Numbered from the stretch's first letter, positions 10,801 through 21,126 are shown. The stretch: DNA of 23,265 nt from Isoetes engelmannii (GCA_011763485.2 JAANSK020249940.1:1-23265); one strand, 5' to 3'. The notes: generated by a model from the letters alone, not told the origin. Made by a program: numbers and translations.

Positions 10801-10886
10801 TTGTTGTTTGGCTACAGTCCGCGCGTGTGTTATTATAGTTAGGCAAGCGTGCTAAAAATAAAACCAATCATTGACCCTGAATAAAA

Positions 10887-10899
10887 GGGTTTAGGGTTT
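10887..10899 (+). promoter_or_regulatory. Telo-box-like motif before FKBP12 ATG
   Basis: GGGTTTAGGGTTT lies 17 bases before the FKBP12 ATG. It is the reverse complement of the AAACCCTAAA telo-box, which is common near transcription starts of plant housekeeping and ribosomal-protein genes. Its position suggests the core promoter or 5' leader. A weak TATA-like TAAAAATAAAA lies just upstream, near 10853. Confidence 0.55.
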
Positions 10900-10916
10900 G
10901 CATCCCGCATTGCAAC

Positions 10917-11821
10917 ATGGGCGTGGTGAAGCAGATCCTGAAGGCCGGAACTGGGCCGTATCCTCGTCCCGGACAGACCGTCACGGTCCATTGCACTGGC
11001 TACGGTAATGTCTTCTTTCATTATAGCTTACTTCAAATCCAGATGATGTACAAGTAGGGTTCTTCTCTGAAAATAGTTCGTTAAATCTTTGACATGATTA
11101 AATGTTCAACAATGTCCTTTTAGACTTACAACATATTATTGTGTTCTCGTAAAATCTGATTTTATGTTTCGTAAAATCTGATTTTATGTTCACTAACTAT
11201 TAATCTGTTGGACAATTCACAGGAAAAAATAGGGATCTTTCCCAGAAGTTCTGGAGGTATGATGCATGAAATGATTTGTTTGTAGTTGGCACCTATCCTC
11301 TGGTAATACTTACAATTTTCTTGTATGACTCAGTACAAAGGATCCTGGGCAAAAGCAGTTTCAATTTAAAATTGGACAAGGGAATGTTATAAAAGGTAAA
11401 GTTGTTTCCCTTGAATGGTTCATGTGAATAAGCTAGTCTGATGTTCATCTTACAGACTTGCTATTATGTAGGTTGGGATGAAGGGGTCTTAGGTATGCAG
11501 CTTGGAGAGGCCGCTCGTCTTCATGTAAGTGTGGTGTCTAAATTGTGGCAAATCAGGAATCGTAGCTCACGTAATTGAACTATGAATCTCTGTCCTTATG
11601 CCACTGATGCTGTTATAGAGAAGCAGATGCATCTGGTTTTTATTGCAGCTGTGATTTTTCATTCAAAGTCATGTGCTGAGATTTGGAATTCATGTGCTGA
11701 TTTGACCTTGTTACTGCAGTGCTCTCCAGATTATGCATATGGTGCGTCAGGATTTCCTAGCTGGGGCATCATGCCGAATTCAGAGCTTGTATTTGAGATA
11801 GAAGTGCTTAATATATCATAG
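10917..11821 (+). CDS. FKBP12: FKBP12-type peptidyl-prolyl cis-trans isomerase
   Basis: Five exons at 10917-11004, 11223-11256, 11334-11395, 11472-11524 and 11720-11821 join into 339 nt with consistent phase and GT-AG introns. The product is 112 residues, the usual plant FKBP12 length. It starts MGVVKQILKAGTGP and is a single FKBP domain. Landmarks are VTVHCTGYG (residues 22-30), DLSQKFWSTKDPGQK (34-48), VIKGWDEGV (59-67, with the pocket Trp63), YAYGASGFP (84-92) and the final strand FEIEVL (104-109). The family catalyses proline isomerisation, is cytosolic/nuclear, and binds FK506 or rapamycin. Cys26 and Cys80, which form a disulfide in Vicia faba FKBP12, are both present. Residue 79 is His where I recall Arg (ARLRC becoming ARLHC). 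No signal or transit peptide is visible. It is convergent with the sterol reductase gene. Confidence 0.96.
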
Positions 11822-13290
11822 ATCTCAGTGATGGAGTATATTTTATGGACATAGCAGAGTAGAATGAAGAAGTTTTTCTTGCTATTATTGCAAGAATATA
11901 GCTTCACAACCTTCTATGTGCAATTCTGTTATGAGTCAATGAATAACTAAATAGGATACTGTGAAAGAAGGTATCTTTCAGCATCGCCTTGTTGAGATGC
12001 ATTATGTTTGCCCTGTTTTAGTATGTGTGTTACTTCAAAGTCTGTCAGTGCACCGGCCATCAGATGTGCTGGAAAGGAAAAGGCTTAATCCCATTGCAAG
12101 AGATGGAGTTCATGGTAGTAAAGTGGTTTTGAAGGCCTGGGGTTTGATCAAAGAGCTGTTGTATCTTCAGGATTTTCCTTATCATGCACAGATTGTTATT
12201 TTTTGATTGGTTTCTATTTTGAGTTCCATGGCTTCACGTCTCTCTTCTTTCTAGAATAATCAGGAGCAGATCACTAGTGGCTTGCTGAATTTAATGCTTC
12301 TTTTGAAGTAGTATTCCAGAAAGTGCTCTACGTAGCTGCTGGAAATGAGCCCCACTATTTCTCAGTACTTGCAATTCTAAAATCAATTAGTTTTGGCTGT
12401 TCTTTATGTTTTCCCATTTTTGGTCACATTGTAGGCGTGCTTTGCCTCTAGATGCTTTCATGCATGAAGCATATGAGAGGGGCAAAGCTACGATCCAACA
12501 TATGCGCAATGCTTCAAGCCTTCACATACATCCAACATATGCGCAATGCTTCAAGTCTTCACATACGCATGTGATAGTTTTTGCAATGGGCGATGAAAAC
12601 TCTGACACTAGCATTAGTCTCACATATCAAGCTATTGATCTCTTTATTTCCATCTCATTCACTTTGTACTTTAATAAGCATGCTATCTAGTATAGCGGTG
12701 GAAGAAAGTAGCAACATCAGTTTAAAGTGTGCAAGATGCAGACTGATAAGTACTATTACTGGCTATGGTTGGTAAACATGAATCAATTCTACTGTTATCA
12801 GTTTATTATCCGTATATTCCGGCAGCAAGTTTCATGCCATATATTGGGCTATAAATATGATATGTATTGTGGTCTTGTTCTTAATATCATAAGACTGTCC
12901 TTCATGTTTTTTTTTTCACTTTCAACTGCTTGCCCAATTTGTTGCCTATTAGCAAAGCTGTTGGACATTCTAGTAGGTGCATTGGATTGCAGACTTATCT
13001 CAATGAAAAAATAAATGTAGTTATGTTGTACAAAATGCTAAAGAAAATGGCCTTGGACTTGCGGTCATCCGAAGTCAAAGCTAGGACTTGCAACAATATA
13101 TATAGAGCTCTTGTACATTCACAAGACAACAACTAAAACCTTGAATGACAATAAAACGGTATAGAACTACTTGTAAATCTTTTTCAATGCAGACTGGCAT
13201 CTAAAGCCAAGGTACTCCTAAGCAAGGAAAAAAGAAACCCTACTGGAACTGCATATTTTTCCATTGGCAACAGTCTTACCTTCGCAGCTT
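11822..13290. other. FKBP12 3' UTR and convergent intergenic DNA
   Basis: The FKBP12 3' UTR begins here; AATGAATAACTAAATA near 11938-11953 is a plausible poly(A)-signal region. Open frames at 11961-12206 and 12406-12690 show no recognised domain or splice context. I found no exon of either neighbouring gene in this stretch. Confidence 0.45.
12493..12566. repeat. 37-bp tandem duplication, one mismatch
   Basis: Positions 12493-12529 and 12530-12566 repeat a unit starting ATCCAACATATGCGCAATGC, with a single C/T difference (AAGCC versus AAGTC). A local, fairly recent duplication in non-coding DNA. Confidence 0.92.
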
Positions 13291-13738
13291 CACAAAACCG
13301 TCAATGCCCCTTCCCAGGTTTTCAAGGCTACTTGATTCAGGTATAGATTGCTCAATTCGCACAGATTTCCTTTGCCTAAATCCTCACCCGTTTTCAAATA
13401 CTCTGCTGCACAATGACGGCTTGCTACATTTGCTGAAGAATCCAAACGACTCCAACCCACCCATAACCGATTACAATTTCGTTTATTGAATGAAACCAAA
13501 GGGTCGAAACATCATCCACCTGATAAGAAAACCAGTTGTCCGCAACGTGGACAGCCCCAGAGTGCATCGAACCCCGGACTTGCGTTTGTGCAAAAGTGAT
13601 AACAAGCGGATATTAATCTACAAAATCAGAAAAGGGATTATGGCCAAAATACCCCGTTTCCATTCCTCGTAAAGGGTTTTGCAGGGGGTTTTATGGTGCA
13701 TTTGGGCATCATAGTTTGATGTGAATGATCAATGTTTC
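13291..13738. other. Intergenic stretch, higher GC, no supported gene
   Basis: This stretch is less AT-rich than its surroundings and has open frames on both strands. Those at 13290-13499 (minus) and 13490-13672 (plus, with ATG) are the longest. Neither shows a recognised domain. A minus-strand GAAG|GTAAGA near 13281 resembles a donor site, so an unrecognised minus-strand exon is possible. TTTACGAGGAATGG near 13668 and AAACCCTTTAC on the minus strand are promoter-like, but this is weak. Confidence 0.35.
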
Positions 13739-13900
13739 TTTTTTTTTGAAGAACGAGAGACAATTCATATTAACTGGAAAACTAGTACAACGGGAAGTCA
13801 AGGTAGGTGGAGGTAGCCCCAAACCTCATCCCACACCTTGCCAAATTCTAGAAAATAGACCCACAACTTGTAGACTTGATTCTTAGTACATGAACTCCAC
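13739..13900 (-). mobile_element. LINE 3'-end fragment in sterol reductase 3' region
   Basis: A run of nine T at 13739-13747 is followed by GAAGAACGAGAGACAATTCA and then TAACTGGAAAACTAGTACA. This has the same layout as the 3' end of the large LINE at 810: T-run, GA-rich segment, TTAAT, A-run, AGTACA. It is read as a 5'-truncated minus-strand LINE. It lies within about 230 bases downstream of the sterol reductase stop, in the same orientation, so the fragment may be part of that gene's 3' UTR. The outer limit near 13900 is a guess. Confidence 0.5.
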
Positions 13901-13967
13901 CAATTTTTTATCATTTGTAGAAAATAGATAACGTGTATCTCAATTTCCAGTTCTAGTTTTCAACTGC

Positions 13968-16900
13968 CTAGTATATGCCAGGAAAAATTCTCCATGGAAC
14001 AATTTTACAATAATCAACCCAAACCTCCTTGTATTTTTCTCGACACCTTGCTTCATCACGCCTCTCTCTCCAGATAAGCAACATAAATAAGTAAATTGGA
14101 TAAAAATATGGAATAACAGACCTGCAAAACATGTCCAAGCCCAAGTGAGAGAGTTACGTGAGAAATTGCTAATATAGATTACTCATACCTAGTGCCACAA
14201 GGCAAGCTAAAAGATAAGGCGAGGAGCAAATCTCCAAGATAGTTACAATGCCTTGCAATTCCCCTAAGCGACACATCGACCATAAAACATTGAATCCACA
14301 TGCCTCACAACATTTTGAATCATAAAAACTTACCAATAGCCAGAAGCAAGCAGCTTTCCCCCAATCAACTTTGGTGGCTGACCCCATATTGGTGCTTTGG
14401 GATCCTTTTTGAAAATATGCTTTTGCTTATTTGCCCCACGGAACAAAACATAGCTACAACCAAAATGAATTTATTAAGTTAAAAGGCACAAGTGAATTGA
14501 TTGAAATAGAACTTAGTAATCTATTTTATTCAAATCTGCAAAAGCCATCCACACCATGGTAAAAGTATATGAGAACAATCCTTGGTACCGTTGAACATTT
14601 GATTGCTATTTATTAGAATAAACAGGTAGCATCTATATACTACAATAGTTAAGCTGGCATGCTTGTCTGACTGATAGAGGTGCAGTTTTAAAATTGACAT
14701 AATCTATATTGACAAATGAACAGAAGAAGACAGACATACCCAATAATAAAAACAAAAATGTTTGCTACAGCAGCAGTCCAAGTAAGCTCCACTTTATTCC
14801 TTAAGAGCCACCAACCCTACTAACAGATGAAAGAAACACTTTTAGCACTCCACAATGCCTTCATAGCCAAACCACTACTTGAGGCTTCTTACACAAGTAC
14901 ATTCTTCAATTCGAGAAGGAAAAAAAAAAGACGAGTGTACTTTACAAGATCATATTTCCCCTATAGAATTTACCAGACCCTGTTTCCCCTACAGAGTTTA
15001 CCAAGGGATCTATTTACTTGTTCTCAAGCTATAAGGTCAGATCAGATTTCCTCATATCCAACATTCTCAGAAGAATAACAAAGAGAAGAACTAGCAAAGA
15101 AAACATAAAAAGGGAGAACATACTACTCTATAAAAAGAATCCAGAATGGAAGTAGGCATAAAAGAAGCAAGGGTGCAGGTGAATACTGAATTGACAATTA
15201 ATCTGTTGCTTGTACAATAAACCATGCAAACAATTATGTTCACGGAATGGATTAAGCATACCTGGATGCTGAATGTAAAAGGTATCCAGACCAGGTCTCC
15301 AAAAATCAACATGAAGCCAAAATTTTCAGCTATAATATCCCATCTGCATAGCAATTAATCAAGGTTTTCAATTGGTATTAGTAACCAGGAAACTATAAAC
15401 AGTATGCATCACAATGATGCATTGTTAAAAAAGCAAGAAGATATTTACTGATCTTAAATGAAATGGAAGACGGTATTAGACCCTGAGTTTCCTAATTAAG
15501 GGATGCACTGCCAGTTCTATTCTGCACCAGTTATCCAGCTCCTTTAACTTTCTACATGCAAGTTGAAGCAACTTCTTTCCCTTTTCGCTCATTTGAAATA
15601 AGATAGATAAATAGCCTAGGAGTCACTATGCAAGGTTGAATTTTGTGCATGGCAATTAATTAAAGAAGCTCAAAAAAAGAGCTCACAAACCATATTAAAG
15701 AGGTTATTGCAAGATAACAGGATCTGAAATTTATGCATGGAAGAACAGAATGCAGCCCAACAATAAGCTTCCAACCACATTACCATAATGCCTACAGATG
15801 ACAGAAATATTACGTGCATGTGAAAATGGTGTCATTGCCCCAAGAAGATACAGTGTGCAGTATAAAAACAAAGAGATTTGCTATCTTCCATTTCATTTCA
15901 AAGATGTAGACTAAACAGGGAGAGTAATACGTGGATGTCATATACTCTTCATGCCAAAAATAGTCCAGAACATATATCTGCAAATGGAAGATATATATAG
16001 AGTCGTCAAATTTTGAACAAATACATCATCTATTTATACGTCACCATAAACTCGTTGAATCATAAAAAAGCACCACCTTCTTGCCATATTTAGACGTTTC
16101 AAAAACTCAGGCATCTCAAAAATACATACAGCAGAAAATAATTGGAAAAGGGCCATTGAGAATGAGAGTGATCCATCCAACTGAATTTGCTTTGCAGCAA
16201 TAGACAGATTTATAAGAAGCCAGCCAATCATGCCAGCTCTTATCCATAGAAACCTGGAGATGGACAACAAATGCCAGTGTGAAGATATAGAAGGAAATTT
16301 TGCTTATATATTTCGCAATCAAAAGCTCCAGTAGTTATGAGGCAAGCTTAACATACGTACTTCAGATCAAAACCTAGGAACTGTGGATTTAGCTGCACAC
16401 CAAGCCACCTGCATAAAAATATCATCACTCATAATTTCACATGCTATATTCTAATGTAGCATTGCCTTGTATCTATACAATCTAGTGAAAGCAGTCTCCA
16501 TAATTACAACCTATACATCCCAATCCAATACCATTCAAAATGAAAATTGTCATATCTAATGGACTTTTCCTTTACCAATCATTCAGCAAGTTTCCAGATA
16601 AATGTGGCTTAAAAGATGCTGCTTTACTCGAGGATCTACGCCCACAAATAAAGGTGATCAATGACACCTGGGACCAGGAAGTTATAAACTTTGTTAACCT
16701 GTAAATCTTCAACATATATGGACAGGAGAGTTGAATATACCAGCACACAAAGAAGAAATGTCGTAACCAGAAACTCTAAACCTCTTTCAGCAACAACCTG
16801 AAAAGGTAGAACACATTGACATCAAAGATCTCCTACTTGGAAAAACTGTGCACAGTTAAGCAGGCATAAACAAGGTGCTATTGCACAGAGGGTTGCCCCA

Positions 16901-19900
16901 GAAGACCTATGTTACATAATCATTCATGTTGGTTAATAAGCAACAATATGACCACATTATTATCATGTTGAATAGATGTCTAAGATCCACCATGTATGCC
17001 ACATTCATCCCATTATGCATGGTCCCATATAGGTCCCATAATAACATACATGCAGCAAAATTGACGTGTACATAAATTTGAGATGTATCACCACCTTGAG
17101 TTACTGTTAATTGTCCAAGATGAAATAAGTGGTCGCATATGTGTAGTCTACAAGTTGCAAAAATTACTTGAAAGTTTAAAACAGTCGGGTTGCTGCCCTT
17201 TGCTTGCAGTTATATGTTTTCTTTCGATTATCAGGCAGGGACTATGCCTACAGCATTAACAATTTCAGGATGGGAATAGGGGGCTAAATAGATTTCTTGT
17301 CTGCCATTTTATAAATTGGCCACTGCCTTTGGATGCCTTAGTAATTGAGCATCATTTGTCCTCCCCTTGGCCATTAATCTTATTAAAAAGATGCTTATTA
17401 AAGCTAGTAACAATATTCTCGGACTGCTGTTTCAGATGCCCCAAGTTCAGGTGCATCCTAGTGTCTTCTTCCAGATGTTCTTTAAGTGTCTTCTTCCAGA
17501 TGTCCTCATCCGATCTCAAAAGGGGTAACCATGCAGGTGTCTAGAACTGTAAAGGAAAAACATAAGCAATCCTTTAAGAGGGAAAACCAGTCTGATTTTT
17601 CTCCCTCAGCCAAGAAGAAGAAAAATTTCTTGATTTCATCGTTTTAGTTTTCTTCTATTTTATGCAAAATCTGTAGGAGGCTGCAAATGCACCCCTAGCT
17701 GTACATGATTGGTGCATATTTGGTCTCAGTGGTCTCTCGTAGATGTTAACGTGGCAATAAAACTTCATGTATATCTTCGTATTAATCGAACTCTGTAGTG
17801 CATTACTATTCTTCTCAAGGAAATTTATAACTGCAGCATCCTATCTTGCAATAATGAAGAAACCATTTCATGCTTATTTGCATGTCTGTTTGCAGTGATC
17901 AAAAGTTCGTGGCTTGCATCTTTTTTGGGTCATCCTCCCATACATATTGTTGACTTCCTCCAGCAGCCCTCCTTCAGCAAGGAAATGTATCATAGCATTT
18001 GGAAGTAAGGCTGAAATAATAATACCCCTTCTCCCCCATTTCATACAGCAGCCTGTAAACAAAATCAAACATATACTGCCTACCAAGCCTATAAATTAAT
18101 GAGGCAAATGTGTCTAGAGTAGCAAGTTTTATGCATGTGCTTTCATTTTCCGAAACAAGCCAAAAGCCTCACTCCTCTTCCCTCTTTTCCCAAGAATCTC
18201 AATCATTTTCAAATAAACAGATCCAACATCTGGCTGCTTCCTTTCATGCCTTCAATAGCATTAAGAGCTATGTCCAATTTACCATTCTTGTCTAGGGCAT
18301 CTAGAAGCGCACAATACGTGCTTAATTCCGGACCTGTGACTTCCATCTCCTGCTAGACGTTTATGGCCATTTCACAATTACCTAAAATTGAAAGACTAAC
18401 AAAAATATGATTATAGGCTGTGGGGTTTGCATAACCTGTCAGCCCTTTCAAACCTTCAAAACATTTAAAGGCACAAGGGGCCTGCCGAGCTTGCAGTAGG
18501 CAAGAACAAGGTTACTAAAAACAGGACTGAACTGATGACTTTTGCTTGCTATATCCTTGAAAAACTTACAAGCTTGATAAGCTACAAGCTTGATAAGCAT
18601 CACCAATTTGGGAAGATTTTGCACGAGTAAATTATGCAGAACAATATCTGGAACATGTCCAACATCCAGCATCTTCAGATCAAAGCACATGTTTTTGACA
18701 TTTGACCAGATCTCCCCAAGGTAGTCAATTAGGATAGCGTAAGACATTATTTTCCACTTCATGCCCTTCTTCCTCCATGCTCTGGAAAAGAGAATATGCC
18801 CTGTCTTGATTGACTGCCTGTCTTGCACCACGTATTTAGAATTGTGTTGTATGTAATCAGTTTCAGAGCAATGCCATTTTCCTTGAGCATTTTAAAAACC
18901 TGAAATGCCTGGTCAACCTTGCCAAACTTCCTAGGGATACACATGAACATGTTATGTGCTGATTGAGTTGGTGGACATCCTCTTATAAGCATCTCCTCAA
19001 AAACTTATATGCATCATCAGCTTTACCAATTCTACAAAGACTCTTGATGATAGTGACAAATGAGAGATAGTTCGGCAAAGGTCAAGGACATTTGCAGTCT
19101 GCTGCTTTAGTGTCCTCTCTTTCAATCTTATGGCATCATGCAGGGCATCCTCTTGTAATAGAAAATTAATAATGTAGGTATAACTACTGGTAGACGAGGA
19201 TCTCAAGCATTTCCTTTAGCTTATTTGCAGTAAAGCAGTAAAAATCGAAGAATTGCTGGGGCCATTTATATGTAGCTATGGTGAAGCAAATAAGCTAAAG
19301 GAAATGCTTGAGATCCTCTTATGATTATAAGTAAGATGATGATATTCATCCATCTTTCTGGCCCAACTAAAAAAGCCAAACGCCATGTCTACTCTGCCCA
19401 ACCTTTTTTTGAAACTTGGGCAACAAAGAAAGATTCAAGTTTTAAGGCTGCATACTTCAGATGATCTTCACATCCTGTGCGCCAGATGTCTTGATCAATC
19501 GTTGACAATCCTAACTATGGAAGCCCTATCTTTGGCAGAATCATATGTCCTAATCTATTCATAATCTTCCTTACTTTCAGCACGTCTTTCTGCTTGTCAA
19601 TTACAGATTTATAAACTGATAAAGTTAATGCTTGAGAGAATTAGAGAGGCCTCAAACATACAGGTTTTAAAACTTTTCTTCTGACCACTTTAGACGTAAT
19701 AGTACAATTTTTAAGGTCGAATATATTTGTTCCTTCTTATGTCAGAAACGAACAAAATGGATTACCGCAGGTGATACAGATAGTCCAAGACAAAGTAGAA
19801 GCGCCAACAGTGATAGCAACCCTGCAGTGGTCAAAATGTCAGATGTAGATCTTTCTACGCGGCAAAGAAGTCATAATTGCCTACCATTGCATTTGTAAGT

Positions 19901-20364
19901 AAGACGTGTGCCATCAGCTAGAAGAGCTCCAGCTATACGTTTTCCAGGAAGGATGTACTCCAACGTAGCAAGTAAGCATATGTATGCAACCAAAGCTCCA
20001 GACTGAATGCAATGACGTTATAGAGATAACCGTTAATGGCCCAAAACAAACAGATGAACGATAATGGAGAAGAAAAAGCATTAACTGCAGAGAGGGAAGG
20101 ACCAAGAGCTACTGATCGCCAGTCATCAAGGAAGGGTCTTGCAGATCGCCCATCTCCGTCATTCGGCATGGCTCAGAGGTTAGAGACAAATATGTTTGGG
20201 TGGAACAAACAACATACTGTTCCTAACGTGTTCCTAACTAAAATAAAAATAGCTCAAATGGTGCCTTTAATGGCCACCCTAGAAAGAACAAAAGCTGGAA
20301 TACCTATCAGTGAGCGACAAATGCATGGCATCTTTACCTGTTCAAATCGAAGATTTTCTAACAT
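13968..20364 (-). CDS. FK: Sterol C-14 (delta-14) reductase, FACKEL family
   Basis: Minus-strand exons, first to last: 20338-20364 (proposed), 19885-20002, 19766-19821, 16741-16797, 16576-16667, 16361-16408, 16130-16253, 15931-15977, 15262-15343, 14740-14816, 14334-14453, 14189-14263, 13968-14121. The last twelve join in phase across GT-AG introns into 349 residues plus stop; the family is about 370. The enzyme is an ER multi-pass NADPH-dependent reductase of the ERG24/LBR type that reduces the C-14 double bond after C-14 demethylation in sterol synthesis. Visible landmarks, in order: LPGKRIAGALLADGTRL, WLGVQLNPQFLGFDLK, a very conserved EEYMTSTWDIIAE / FGDLVWIPFTFSIQGWW stretch, FRGANKQKHIFKKDP, GIARHCNYLGDL, and the C-terminal signature RERRDEARCREKYKEVW, ending VPWRIFPGIY. 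There is no internal stop or frameshift, so it appears functional. The first exon is the only doubtful part. Confidence 0.94.
17449..17506. repeat. Short direct repeat AGTGTCTTCTTCCAGATGT
   Basis: Two copies of AGTGTCTTCTTCCAGATGT are separated by a few bases near 17458 and 17486. It is a local duplication within the large intron. Confidence 0.7.
17531..17647 (+). other. Short Lys-rich open frame, possible gene fragment
   Basis: An ATG opens 38 codons rich in Lys and Ser that contain KEKHKQSFKREN and then SDFSPSAKKKKNF before a TAG. The composition resembles a nuclear-protein C-terminal tail. The ATGCAG|GTGTC at its start also reads as an acceptor, so it might be a captured terminal exon. 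It lies antisense within the sterol reductase intron. There is no domain to confirm it. Confidence 0.2.
17876..19540 (-). pseudogene. Pentatricopeptide-repeat (PPR) protein pseudogene
   Basis: Minus-strand frames carry successive PPR motifs. These include GRVDMAFGFFSWARKMDEY near 19330-19405, then PPTQSAHNMFMCIPRKFGK, VDQAFQVFKMLKENGIALK and ITYNTILNTWCKTG at 18800-18980. Further on are PTAYNHIFVSLSILGNCEM, ELSTYCALLDALDKNG and LDIALNAIEGMK near 18250-18430. PPR proteins are helical-repeat RNA-binding proteins, mostly in plastids and mitochondria. The copy is dead: the frame changes repeatedly (for instance at a 7-A run near 19408), an in-frame TAG interrupts VISLSILG...INV*QEM near 18353, and a segment near 19196-19318 is inverted. 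The gene lies wholly inside one sterol reductase intron in the same orientation. PPR genes often lack introns, which would fit retroposition, but no tail or flanking duplication was identified. Confidence 0.85.
19196..19318. repeat. Perfect 33-bp inverted repeat with 57-bp spacer
   Basis: Bases 19196-19228 are the exact reverse complement of 19286-19318. The arms encode the PPR segment ANKLKEMLEIL: the left arm on the minus strand, the right arm on the plus strand. The plus-strand copy continues upstream as FICSYGE, so it is the longer PPR match. Transcription of the sterol reductase intron would give an RNA that folds into a 33-bp stem. Confidence 0.93.
20338..20364 (-). other. FK: Proposed first coding exon of the sterol reductase
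   Basis: The frame of the exon at 19885-20002 is closed upstream by TAA in two places, and an acceptor (CATTCAG) at 20003-20009 precedes it, so an upstream exon in phase 0 is needed. At 20364 an ATG opens nine codons (MLENLRFEQ) that end at CAG|GTAAAG, a strong phase-0 donor. That would give a 358-residue protein. The peptide shows no obvious similarity to known FACKEL N termini as I remember them, so another start is possible. Confidence 0.4.
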
Positions 20365-20580
20365 GAAATTTATTTTAACTAAATTTGTAGTTCTCCGAGG
20401 ATGTTAAAAACCAGTTCAATTGTATAATCCTGTCGACTAGCTTTTAATTTTGTATTTAGCTTTTAATTTTAGGTAAATACAAAAAATCAAGCATGGCAGA
20501 TTAGATAAGATAAGATATATTTTTAACGTCGCGCCACAAAGGCAGCATCCAATTGGACATGCGACGGCCAGGCAGTAAAG
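20365..20580. other. Upstream flank of the sterol reductase gene
   Basis: This is the likely promoter and 5' leader region of the minus-strand gene if the proposed first exon is right. It contains AT-rich stretches (20430-20525) but no clear TATA box placement can be chosen. No coding is supported. Confidence 0.35.
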
Positions 20581-20681
20581 GGGACCAAAGTCCTTAAACA
20601 ATTTAAAAGAGACCGAAGTCCTTAAACAGTACGGGGACCGAAGTCCTGGAACAGAGCAAGGGGGACCGAAGTCCGTGAACA
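20581..20681. repeat. Minisatellite with GACCGAAGTCC core, four units
   Basis: The core GACC(A/G)AAGTCC starts at 20583, 20611, 20636 and 20664, giving spacings of 28, 25 and 28 bases. Each core is followed by a variant of TTAAACA or TGAACA. Read on the minus strand it yields a repeated peptide, which accounts for an open frame at 20437-20748 that I do not consider a gene. Confidence 0.85.
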
Positions 20682-20744
20682 ACACCATGCCCATCACGGC
20701 CCGGATGAAAAAACCACATGGGAAAAAAACCGTAGCCGTTGTAG

Positions 20745-21056
20745 ACATGGGCGCTCACAAGTTCAAAAATAACAGCTGTCGCGCTGTATGTGGAATCTGC
20801 ATCCTATCACATTGTAATAAAACCCAAAATCCACCAGGAACGCAACAAGCTGGAAGTTGCTCCTCCTCACATGGTGCTGGAACCCTGCAAACTAGGCGCT
20901 GGTGCTGGGAGGCCGATGCCGACTGTTGTAGCAGACTCCATCACCATTGACGATCCATCTGAAACAGAGAGTGACCTGATCCCCTTAACAAGACAGAAAC
21001 CAGGCGCAGGCGCCCAGCGCCCGCAAGGAGAATGCAACGCTTGGAGACAAATATAA
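20745..21056 (+). other. Unrecognised open frame, weak coding look
   Basis: A frame open from 20745 to a stop ending at 21056 reads through VALYVESASYHIVIKPKIH, APPHMVLEPCKLGAGAGRP, DSITIDDPSETESDLIPL. The composition is protein-like and GC-richer than its surroundings. The only ATG lies deep inside; an upstream exon would be needed for a full gene. I recognise no domain. It could be an exon, a gene fragment carried by a transposon, or chance. Confidence 0.25.
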
Positions 21057-21126
21057 TTATTGTTCTAAATTGGAGTCAAGGCATGATCAATTATTAAATT
21101 TGAAACTGTGTATGATTTCAAATTCC

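Larger units (their letters stand above)
16798..19765 (-). other. FK: Large intron of the sterol reductase gene, about 2.97 kb
   Basis: The intron runs from the donor after GCG (GTAATC at 19765) to the acceptor TTTTCAG before 16797. It is far longer than the other introns. The extra length is explained by the PPR pseudogene at 17876-19540 and unassigned sequence at 16900-17870. No other FACKEL-like coding lies within it. Confidence 0.8.

Noticed and set aside
16116-16322. Minus-strand frame through DKSWHDWLASYK
   Set aside because: It overlaps the exon at 16130-16253 in a shifted frame; the frame reading WIRAGMIGWLLINLS matches the family and joins its neighbours in phase.
19914-20407. Open frames on both strands over the second sterol reductase exon and its upstream flank
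   Set aside because: They are in other frames from the exon that matches the sterol reductase family, and none has a domain of its own.
20437-20748. 103-codon minus-strand frame with repeated DFGP peptide
   Set aside because: The repeated peptide comes from the GACCGAAGTCC minisatellite and there is no recognised domain.
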